Source: a virus. From it: a stretch of 44,715 nucleotides of DNA. Below are positions 38,037-44,715 of the stretch, piece after piece. Both the position numbers and the translations under genes were made by a program. Under the pieces are notes generated by a model, which saw only the letters and a list, made by a program, of their open reading frames with translations, searched no databases and was not told the DNA's origin. The DNA lies in IMG/VR virus record IMGVR_UViG_3300025645_000016, positions 1-44,715 of that record. One strand, 5' to 3'. Numbering within the stretch: position 1 is the stretch's first letter; each line of letters starts with the position of its first letter.

Positions 38037-40688
38037 TTAATTACTTGCTTTTACTGTTTCTATTGTTGTATTACCTTTGTTGTCTTTAGTTCTTACCTGT
38101 GCCTTATCTCCTAATGGGATGACTGTAGGTATTTGTTTTACTGCTTCTCTAATAGCTGTTAGGTACTTAGATTGACCATTTATAGCTTCTTTTATGCCGT
38201 CTTTATACGCTTGATACCTTGCAGCTTCTACACGTTGTTTTTTAGCTTGTAGGTTTACTTGTATGCCGTTGTTTAAGTCTGTACTATGATTCCCTAATAA
38301 TAGGCTTCTAGCTTGTTGCATCGTCTTACCTTTTAGCTTTAAATCCTTTGTCGTTTTTGCATCAAGTACAAATTCTTGTCCGTGTGTCACACCTGCTTCA
38401 TCATCAACGCCCATATTACCAGTATAACCACCATCTTTAAATCCTACTGAATTACCTACTGATACCTTAGAAGCCACAAAACTACCTATCATAACCGCAC
38501 TAAGGGCAGTAGCTAATGCCACACCAATACCAAACGGCAAACCACTAAGACTAGAGTATAATGCAGATATAGATGTAATTAAGTTACTTGCTTGTAGTGC
38601 CGTATCTAGTGCAAATTGTGTTTTAGCTGCTTCTTTCTTTTTCTGCTCTGCTATATCTCGTGCCTTTTCTTCTTTCTTTATCTGATCTTGTATATTTTCA
38701 ATATTAGCAGCTTTGCCAAGATTAGCTAAATCTATTTCAGTAGCTAAATCGCTTTTCAAGTCATCTATTTTATCATTTCTAAAATCTACCTCTTTTTGTA
38801 GTGCCTTTATTTGTTCCCCTACAGCATCACTAACCGCTTTAGTTACCTGGTTTAATGCACCTTGTATAGCTTGTATATTGCTTTGTGTTTCCTGTCCTAA
38901 TCCAAGCATTCCAAACAGCCCAGAACCTTTTGTTTTTGCCTTTTCTTCTTCTATCGCTACACCTACACCCCTAATAGATGTTTTTACTAATTCTATTTCA
39001 GTATCTAGGCGTTTCTTTTCTTCTTCTGTAGCATCTGTACTAAAAGCCCTAATAGCTTCTAATCTTGTTTGTTGTAGCTGTAGTTCTAATAAAGCCCTTT
39101 CTTCGCTTTGTACTCTTTGAAAATCTGTAATCTCTGCTTCGCTTTTAGCAGTTATAGCAAAAGATTGTCTTTCTTTTTCTTGCTTACTATCTAACTCTAA
39201 CGTTGCTATTTCAGCCTGTAAGTTTATGTTTTTTAGTTGGTCCTGTACTGCTGCATCAAATGTCGTTTTTTGTAGCAGTTTAGCTTTTGCCGCTGCTTCT
39301 ACCTTGATAGCTTCTAATTGTTTTTGATAGACTTGTTCAGAAACTAATAATAAATCTTGTTGGTTCTTCTTACTTACTAAAGAATCTGTTATACTCTTAT
39401 CCCTTGCTTTTTTCTCATCTAGTGCTATTTGTTCTGCCGTCTTTTTACTTTCATCTACAAGTAAATTGTTAATTTCAAGTTGAAACGCTGCAATGTCGGC
39501 TTGTTGTTTTATTGCTTGATTATCTAAAGACTGTCTTTGTCTGCGAATATTTAAAAGCCTTTGTTCTGATTGTGTCCTTAGATTAGCTAGTTTAATTTCT
39601 GCCTGTGCTATTTCGTCAAGTGTCTGTTTGTCGCTATCAGATTGAGAAGCTAAAGCCTTTAATGCCTTTACTCTTTGCCCCTGTGCTGCTATCTCTTTTT
39701 TTAATTGTGTATCTTCTAACTTAATAACATTATCAAGTGCTTCTATCCTTTCGGCCAAAGGTTTATTGGCATCACTCGCTATATCTCGTGCTTTAACTAA
39801 TTGAGTGTTTAATTTAGCCCTTTGAACTGATAGCCGTCTTTGTGTATCTACTACTGCGTCTAATTGTTTTTGTAATGCAAATGCTGCTGCTGCTTCTCGT
39901 TTTATTTCTTCAGTTGTATTTTTTATAGCATTACCAAACGCTTTTTGTTGTTCTGCATCTAATCCTGTACTTAGTTGTGTTAATGCCGTATTGAGATCAA
40001 CTACACTTTTCTTTAATCTGTCATAATCAAGCGTACCTAAAGCCTTTAGTGTTTCAAGCGTACTTTCTGCAATCAATAAAACAGCCTTAAATCGGTTAAA
40101 TACATTAGTAATAATAGCTTTACCTAATGACTTTATACTTTCTAAAGGATTCTCAAAAGCACTAATTATAGCACTACCTACGTTCACAACAATGTCACGC
40201 AAAACATCTAAAACAGCCCCTAGTGCTGCACTTGCTTGTCCTAGAAATTCAGCCCCCTTCTTAGTAGATGAAAACGCCTTAAATAATGCCGTAACAGCAC
40301 CAACTAAAGCAACGAATACTAACAGTACAGGATTAGCTAATAACGCCTTAAATGCCTTTCCTAAATTCCTAATGCCACTCCTAAGACCTCCAAAGCTACG
40401 ACCTAATACACCCACCGAATTACTCAACTGATTTACACTAGTAGCCGTTTTTTTAGTGTTACTATTTAGTTTAGTTGTATCATCACTAGCTTTTTTAATA
40501 GCCTTTGATGTGTCGCCTAACTCTTTTTCAAACTTATCTAAGCCTTTAGGGTTAAAACTTTCAGTTACAGATTGCCCTATCTCGTCAATAGATGAACTTG
40601 CCACACTTGCTTGACTTGATATATCTTGCAAGGATTGGACTATCCCGCTATCGTCTGCTGTTATTGTTACTATTTGTTCAAATGCCAT
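38037..40688 (-). CDS. Tape measure protein
   Basis: An 883-aa protein that sets tail length and is ejected with the DNA. Long Ala/Gln/Lys-rich coiled coils occupy residues ~250-690. Hydrophobic segments lie near 114-135 (ANPVLLVFVALVGAVTALFK) and near 715-745 (LPFGIGVALATALSAVMIGS). The C-terminal EAGVTHGQEFVLDAKTTKDL is the 'gEfVi' type ending seen in many tape measures. At roughly 0.15 nm per residue it would give a tail of about 130 nm. It follows the frameshifted chaperone genes, as usual. Confidence 0.9.
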   Translation of the reverse strand: MAFEQIVTITADDSGIVQSLQDISSQASVASSSIDEIGQSVTESFNPKGLDKFEKELGDTSKAIKKASDDTTKLNSNTKKTATSVNQLSNSVGVLGRSFGGLRSGIRNLGKAFKALLANPVLLVFVALVGAVTALFKAFSSTKKGAEFLGQASAALGAVLDVLRDIVVNVGSAIISAFENPLESIKSLGKAIITNVFNRFKAVLLIAESTLETLKALGTLDYDRLKKSVVDLNTALTQLSTGLDAEQQKAFGNAIKNTTEEIKREAAAAFALQKQLDAVVDTQRRLSVQRAKLNTQLVKARDIASDANKPLAERIEALDNVIKLEDTQLKKEIAAQGQRVKALKALASQSDSDKQTLDEIAQAEIKLANLRTQSEQRLLNIRRQRQSLDNQAIKQQADIAAFQLEINNLLVDESKKTAEQIALDEKKARDKSITDSLVSKKNQQDLLLVSEQVYQKQLEAIKVEAAAKAKLLQKTTFDAAVQDQLKNINLQAEIATLELDSKQEKERQSFAITAKSEAEITDFQRVQSEERALLELQLQQTRLEAIRAFSTDATEEEKKRLDTEIELVKTSIRGVGVAIEEEKAKTKGSGLFGMLGLGQETQSNIQAIQGALNQVTKAVSDAVGEQIKALQKEVDFRNDKIDDLKSDLATEIDLANLGKAANIENIQDQIKKEEKARDIAEQKKKEAAKTQFALDTALQASNLITSISALYSSLSGLPFGIGVALATALSAVMIGSFVASKVSVGNSVGFKDGGYTGNMGVDDEAGVTHGQEFVLDAKTTKDLKLKGKTMQQARSLLLGNHSTDLNNGIQVNLQAKKQRVEAARYQAYKDGIKEAINGQSKYLTAIREAVKQIPTVIPLGDKAQVRTKDNKGNTTIETVKASN

Positions 40689-40689
40689 T

Positions 40690-41495
40690 TTATTTGTCTT
40701 TTTCTAACTTTGCTTTTATATTGTAAAGTATTTGGTAAAACTCAACAAAATAGCAGCGTTTTAAATATTCAGCATCATAACCGCTATTGTCAATTATAAT
40801 ACTAATACTATCAATTAAATCTTGTTCGCTTGTTACTGTTATATCCTTATAAGTATAACTCCCATTCGCTTTAAATTTAACGTCATAAAATCGCCCTAAT
40901 AACTTGCCATCATCTTCTTGAAAATCTATTAAGCCATTTAGTCGGCTTTCAAAATCTCCTTGCACTCGTCCGATGTTATTAGAGCCAACTCGAAAAAAAA
41001 AGATGGATTAATATTTTCTTTCGTCCAATCGTCTATTTTCTTGTCTGCTGTTTCAAAATCCCAATCACTTATATCTTCGCCATCTTTGATTATGAATAGA
41101 CTTGCTATATAGTAAGCTATTGAGTTTTTATTATTTACATTCTTAAAGCACTCTATTTGATTGATTACGTTTTCCCAAAGGTTAGAAATTCCTTTTTGAA
41201 AGTTAGCTTGTGTAGACATTTGTATCATCTGCTCCTTGATAGACAAAATAGCCTTAAATTGCTCTGTAGGTGTTTTCCCTGTTGCAAACATTCGATGTAA
41301 ATCTTCATAAGCCCTACGCCTTTTTATATTAAATACCAACTTGGCCGGCATAATAGTATATTTGCTACCATTTGCTACAAATTCGGTTTGTAACTCGCCA
41401 TTTTCATCTACTAGATTACGCATAGGGATAACAGCATCAATCTTTTTATCTGTATTGTCAAAATACCCTCTAATTTTATCTATTATCTTCGCCAT
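40690..41495 (-). CDS. Tail assembly chaperone, -1 frameshift product (G-T type)
   Basis: Directly upstream of the tape measure. The first frame (40938-41495) contains nine T on the coding strand (bases 41001-40993, codons for Phe166-168). A -1 slip there enters a frame with no stop until 40690, giving a 268-aa fusion. The downstream ORF by itself has only a GTG start at 40965, inside the upstream gene. This arrangement is the classical G/G-T pair of siphoviruses, in which both products load the tape measure during tail assembly. Confidence 0.75.
40938..41495 (-). CDS. Tail assembly chaperone, unshifted product (G type)
   Basis: A 185-aa, mainly helical protein, MAKIIDKIRGYFDNTDKKID, ending ITSDECKEILKAD. 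It would be made in excess over the frameshifted form. The slip site lies 20 codons before its stop. The start overlaps the stop of the small membrane protein upstream by one base. Confidence 0.75.
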   Translation of the reverse strand: MAKIIDKIRGYFDNTDKKIDAVIPMRNLVDENGELQTEFVANGSKYTIMPAKLVFNIKRRRAYEDLHRMFATGKTPTEQFKAILSIKEQMIQMSTQANFQKGISNLWENVINQIECFKNVNNKNSIAYYIASLFIIKDGEDISDWDFETADKKIDDWTKENINPSFFFELALITSDECKEILKAD

Positions 41496-41800
41496 TACCT
41501 TAATATCCTTTTAATTAACAGTGATACAAATATACTCAAAATAGGTGCAAAAATTAAGTTTATACCCAAAATAATGCTAATACTATCTAATTGAAACATA
41601 TAAACTAAGTAGCATATAAAAGCTATCCAACCGCCTAAGCATTTTTCGCAACTTAAAACCTTTGCTAAAACATCAGGTAGATAGTGATAATAACCTTTTA
41701 AAAAGTCTAATATCTGCCTGTTTTGTGTAAGTTCATGCACGTATACCCATCCAAATATTGAACTGTATATACTTATCTGTATTATTATATATAACTCCAT
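41495..41800 (-). CDS. Small membrane protein with C-x-x-C-L-G-G-W motif
   Basis: A 101-aa protein with three hydrophobic segments (residues 3-20, 52-70, 75-97). CEKCLGGWIAFI at 51-62 matches the C-x-x-C-x-G-x-W signature of DUF1360-like integral membrane proteins found in phages and bacteria. Function unknown. Its place among tail genes is unexpected for a non-virion membrane protein and may indicate a role in entry or in the host membrane. Confidence 0.6.
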   Translation of the reverse strand: MELYIIIQISIYSSIFGWVYVHELTQNRQILDFLKGYYHYLPDVLAKVLSCEKCLGGWIAFICYLVYMFQLDSISIILGINLIFAPILSIFVSLLIKRILR

Positions 41801-42027
41801 TCTTCTATATTTACTTTAGTTATTTGCTTCTTTTCTTCTTCTGTAAGTATGCCTTTTATTTGCTCGTTCAAGTCGATAACAATACCATACTGTTTAGTTT
41901 CTTCATTAAAAAAAATAGGGCTATATCTATTAGCTAAATACCTTTCTTTGCTAACAAAAAGACTATAATGTATTTTATTGTTTAAAGCTTCAACATTTTC
42001 TATATTTTCACTTATATACATCTTCAT
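41785..42027 (-). CDS. Small hypothetical protein, 80 aa
   Basis: MKMYISENIENVEALNNKIH start. Mixed fold, with TKQYGIVIDLNEQIKGILTE. It overlaps the membrane protein gene by 16 bases and abuts the LamG-containing gene. No family recognised. Confidence 0.55.
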   Translation of the reverse strand: MKMYISENIENVEALNNKIHYSLFVSKERYLANRYSPIFFNEETKQYGIVIDLNEQIKGILTEEEKKQITKVNIEEWSYI

Positions 42028-43388
42028 TATAAATTGTATTTATCTTTTAAGTTTACAAAATTGTCTGAAATCTCTAAATTATTAAGTGCTTTATCATAAA
42101 GTAAAACCCTTGCAACATACCCATTAAAATAATTAGATGTAGCTTTCCCTATTTCGTATAAAGTCCCTGCCATTGATAGAGTTCCAGTGGTTGAATTTAC
42201 TAATGTATCATTTAAGTAAAAGTCTGCACTATTAGCCCTTTTTACAAAAGAAAACATAAACTTATTGTTAGACACAGCAACTAAGTCAGAAGTAAGAGAG
42301 TTGTTAAAATTAAATTGGTATTGTCCTATAAATTCCCTTAATTGAACAAACGATAAAAGGGCATCCCCTGCCAACCAAGCTACAGCCCCATTGCCCACGT
42401 GTGGAACTCCTACACGCTCTAGCACTATTGTAAAAGTAGCCTCATCGGTAGATAATAACATGTCTGTTCTTGCCACAAAACTTGATACGTCAAAATAAAC
42501 AGAAGGTAAAGAGTTAATGCCGTTATTTATATATTTAGGTCTAAATACTCCAGACGTTTGCAAAAAGTCATTATTTTGTCCGCTTTGATCTGACCATAAA
42601 AACACTCTTTCATTTTCGGCAGGACTCCCACTATTTACGCCTATTTCTGCATTTAAGTCTAGTACTAAGTCAGTTGTAACAATTGGCGGTATAACAGGAG
42701 GTATTGGGGTTGTAGAACTAGAATAATCAATACATTTAATAGGGTCAAAAATAGGGAACTCAAAATCATTATCTAGACACATATCCATTGTGAAAGTTAC
42801 ATCTACAGCATAAAACGTAAAAGGATATAAGTAATAATTCAAGTCATCAGGATAATCATATTTACCAAAGATATTATTTAGATCAGTTATAACTCTATTA
42901 GGTTCTATTTGCACCCTATTACCTGCATAGTGACCACCTAATATATTCCCATTCTTTGATATAGCTTTAAACACACTAGGTACAGTGTATGATGCACCTT
43001 GGCAAATAGGAACATTAGTATCTATTTCTTTATGCCCTAATTCTTGAAGGTTTAACCACACCACCAAACGAGCTGTCCCCCTAAATCTTTTTTTAGTGAA
43101 TTGGCTTAGGTTTGGCGTTTCTCCTACGCTCTGCATCGGACTTGTTAATTCCCAATAGACAATACTTTTTTTGCTTTGGTCTGGTACTAATTCACTATAC
43201 AAAGTAGTATCATTGCAATCTTTTTCGGTTACAGAACAAGAAACAGGGTATTTCTTTATTTTAGTTTTATTACCCTGTCCTATCTGCTTAGATGTTAATG
43301 TTTGGACTACACCTCCATACCGCTCAACAAAAGGCAACGCTTTTATTGTATCAGCTAATAAAGTGTCAATTAAATATGGTATGATCAT
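42027..43388 (-). CDS. Neck/tail protein fused to a LamG/concanavalin-like domain
   Basis: A 453-aa protein. Residues 1-~225 form one domain (MIIPYLIDTLLADTIKALPF; KKSIVYWELTSPMQ), probably a tail terminator or neck component given the preceding gp10-like gene. A Pro-rich hinge (TTPIPPVIPPIVTT, ~228-240) leads to a C-terminal LamG/ConA-like beta sandwich (DLVLDLNAEIG, FLWSDQSGQNNDF, FYLNDTLVN, FNGYVARVLLYDKAL). Such domains bind glycans, so this may help adsorption. The LamG call is good; the N-terminal role is inferred from position. Confidence 0.65.
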   Translation of the reverse strand: MIIPYLIDTLLADTIKALPFVERYGGVVQTLTSKQIGQGNKTKIKKYPVSCSVTEKDCNDTTLYSELVPDQSKKSIVYWELTSPMQSVGETPNLSQFTKKRFRGTARLVVWLNLQELGHKEIDTNVPICQGASYTVPSVFKAISKNGNILGGHYAGNRVQIEPNRVITDLNNIFGKYDYPDDLNYYLYPFTFYAVDVTFTMDMCLDNDFEFPIFDPIKCIDYSSSTTPIPPVIPPIVTTDLVLDLNAEIGVNSGSPAENERVFLWSDQSGQNNDFLQTSGVFRPKYINNGINSLPSVYFDVSSFVARTDMLLSTDEATFTIVLERVGVPHVGNGAVAWLAGDALLSFVQLREFIGQYQFNFNNSLTSDLVAVSNNKFMFSFVKRANSADFYLNDTLVNSTTGTLSMAGTLYEIGKATSNYFNGYVARVLLYDKALNNLEISDNFVNLKDKYNL

Positions 43389-43918
43389 AAGAATGTATTA
43401 AATATGTTTTCTATTCGTTCCCTTTGTGCATCTATTACTAGTTGTATTTCTTCGCTTGTTGGTTCGTATATATTGCCAAACCTTTCATTGTGATAACCTA
43501 TTAACCTTTGTGCGTATTCTGTTTGTCCTCCTATTCCCACTTTAGTTATAAAATTCGTATTCTCTATATTATTAACTCCTGATTGTTGGAACATTTGACC
43601 AGTTCGAGTAAAATCAATACTATCTGTTTGTAAACCGTCTGCTTTTCTAAAGTCTACATAAGATTGAAAGTAAGAACCCTTTTTGATTGTGTTTCTTGCT
43701 CCTTGTGATAGTGCTTTTTGTTCTCCAAACCATCTCGGTACTAATGATTCAGAATAACTACCAAACTCGCTGCTTGTGCTATCTTGTCTAGTTTTTTGAA
43801 TACGAAGCCTAATCAATGCAAATAAATCATTTGCTTGTTTTACAGTTTCCTGCTCCCTTGTAGCTTCTATTTCTTCGGCTATAAGTTCTAGTCTATTTTG
43901 TAGGTCTGTAAATGGCAT
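43385..43918 (-). CDS. HK97 gp10-like neck/tail completion protein
   Basis: A 177-aa protein. Features of the gp10/virion-morphogenesis family are a helical start (LQNRLELIAEEIEATREQE), a central RTGQMFQQSG at about 124-133 (the R-T-G-x-M/L-x-x-S motif), and the ending EYAQRLIGYHNERFGN before a final helix. These proteins complete the head-tail junction or tail end. It overlaps the LamG-containing gene by four bases. Confidence 0.65.
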   Translation of the reverse strand: MPFTDLQNRLELIAEEIEATREQETVKQANDLFALIRLRIQKTRQDSTSSEFGSYSESLVPRWFGEQKALSQGARNTIKKGSYFQSYVDFRKADGLQTDSIDFTRTGQMFQQSGVNNIENTNFITKVGIGGQTEYAQRLIGYHNERFGNIYEPTSEEIQLVIDAQRERIENIFNTFL

Positions 43919-44350
43919 TTATTCACAACAATCAGTCATTAAAAACTCTTCGGTATTATATATTTTAGCCTCTCCTAAAGAACTCAAAGTAAGTAATACG
44001 ACAAAACGACCAGCCACAGCGGATGGGTGTGTATAACCATCTCCATCAAACGACCAACACACTAAATCTACTCCATTTTTTACAATAGCTTTAGATGTAA
44101 AATTAATACCTGCTATAGCCGTAAATGATGTGAATATTCCACCACCAGGCGTTTCAGCTAACAGGGCAGATACAAATGTATCTTGTGTAACGTGTATTTG
44201 AAATGAAGGTATCTTACCAATAGGTAGTTTTTGATACCCCATTACTACATTTTTATTACTTTTTCTAGCAGAAAACAACTTAGTAGGGGAATCACATACA
44301 GGATAACCACTACCGCTATTTTCTTTAGTACCTTGATTTATATAAAACAT
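43919..44350 (-). CDS. Hypothetical virion-region protein, 143 aa
   Basis: MFYINQGTKENSGSGYPVCD start. All-beta, with FQIHVTQDTFVSALLAETPG and a closing Cys pair (FLMTDCCE). It starts one base after the stop of the 587-aa gene and abuts the gp10-like gene, so it belongs to the virion operon. Possibly a head-tail adaptor or decoration; no family recognised. Confidence 0.5.
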   Translation of the reverse strand: MFYINQGTKENSGSGYPVCDSPTKLFSARKSNKNVVMGYQKLPIGKIPSFQIHVTQDTFVSALLAETPGGGIFTSFTAIAGINFTSKAIVKNGVDLVCWSFDGDGYTHPSAVAGRFVVLLTLSSLGEAKIYNTEEFLMTDCCE

Positions 44351-44351
44351 T

Positions 44352-44715
44352 CTAATAGATTAAATTAATAGTTATATTTCTTGTTTGCAAGTCAAATTCA
44401 GAAGAAACCAAACGCCCTGAATCTGTATAATTAGTTATAAACTTACTATAAGGGCTAAAGCTACTATAACAACAAACAGGATAAGTAATTGATTCGTTTT
44501 CCTTCTTTTGTTTTTGCTCAAACTCTGTGTTTACAAAGTTCATATAGCCGTTTTTAAATGGCCTGTAAAACTTCCAAAACTTATCTTGTAGGTTAGCCAT
44601 TGCCAAAGGTGCATTTGGTTTGAATACTCCGCTTATTTTGCCCTTTTCTGACTGTGAACCGCTTGGGTTTACACTCTCAATAGGAGCTAAACTATTAGGA
44701 AGCATTAAGCAAATA
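44352..44715 (-). CDS. Virion structural protein, C-terminal part of the gene crossing the circle join
   Basis: Continuation of the gene starting at 1527. Bases 44588-44352 encode its last 78 residues, ending VSSEFDLQTRNITINLIY and stop TAG. Bases 44589-44715 repeat 1-127. An ATG at 44705 in this frame is internal (it corresponds to base 117) and is not the real start. Confidence 0.85.
   Translation of the reverse strand, partial: ICLMLPNSLAPIESVNPSGSQSEKGKISGVFKPNAPLAMANLQDKFWKFYRPFKNGYMNFVNTEFEQKQKKENESITYPVCCYSSFSPYSKFITNYTDSGRLVSSEFDLQTRNITINLIY
44589..44715. repeat. Terminal direct repeat (right copy)
   Basis: Identical to 1-127; see the left copy. The unique circular length is 44,588 bp. 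Confidence 0.95.

Noticed and set aside
38713-39120. 135-aa plus-strand ORF within the tape measure gene
   Set aside because: Antisense shadow of coiled-coil codons (Ser/Cys/Leu-rich), no leader, inside a certain gene.

Overview
The window is the complete genome of a tailed bacteriophage (siphovirus type), assembled as a circle. Its first 127 bases (1-127) are repeated exactly as its last 127 (44589-44715). One minus-strand gene reads in frame across that join (1527 to 1, then 44588 to 44352; 588 codons), so the unique genome is 44,588 bp. The host is very probably a member of the Bacteroidota, most likely a flavobacterium. The evidence is low GC (about one third by eye), promoters of the form TAnnTTTG with an upstream TTGC instead of -35/-10 boxes, A/T-rich leaders without Shine-Dalgarno sequences (a recurring AAACTTATAAA), and a DUF3127 protein. 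I see no integrase, no recognisable lysogeny repressor and no DNA polymerase. It looks lytic and dependent on the host replisome, but lysogeny is not excluded. || Layout: two transcription blocks diverge near 23.7 kb and converge on a strong bidirectional terminator at 28750-28781. The short plus-strand block (23.8-28.7 kb) holds small early genes, a recombination group (conserved accessory protein, YqaJ/Cas4-like exonuclease, SSB-like DUF3127 protein) and, at its end, three tiny genes that each stop in TAA-CG and are followed by palindromic, cassette-like spacers. The minus-strand block runs from 23.7 kb down through the origin of coordinates and round to 28.8 kb. It starts with a DNA-binding-like protein, a RuvC-like resolvase, membrane proteins, small unknown genes, a pentapeptide-repeat protein and a secreted GH73 endolysin. 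It continues with the replication genes (initiator at 16.1-17.1 kb carrying a candidate iteron origin; primase-helicase at 14.3-16.1 kb), then small accessory genes (MazG-like, wHTH, ClpP-like, outer-membrane-barrel-like). It ends with the virion genes. || Virion genes in transcription order: terS, terL, portal, MuF-like minor head protein, a 587-aa structural protein spanning the join, a 143-aa protein, a gp10-like completion protein, a neck/tail protein with a LamG-like domain, two small proteins, tail assembly chaperones with a -1 frameshift, tape measure, two small proteins, scaffold, major capsid, connector-like protein, probable tail tube, three large tail/fibre proteins, and three small (mostly membrane) proteins. 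Scaffold and capsid sit after the tape measure, which is not the usual order. || Regulation visible in the sequence: three minus-strand promoters (13.29, 18.68 and 20.63 kb) share a palindrome TGCAAA-N-TTTGCA overlapping the upstream box, at an identical 19-nt distance from the downstream box. This looks like a phage-wide operator. Several terminators are visible, three of them with unusually long loops. || There is no stretch of more than 300 bases without a gene. The longest is 17499-17731 (233 bp), which holds a structured, terminator-ended non-coding element.
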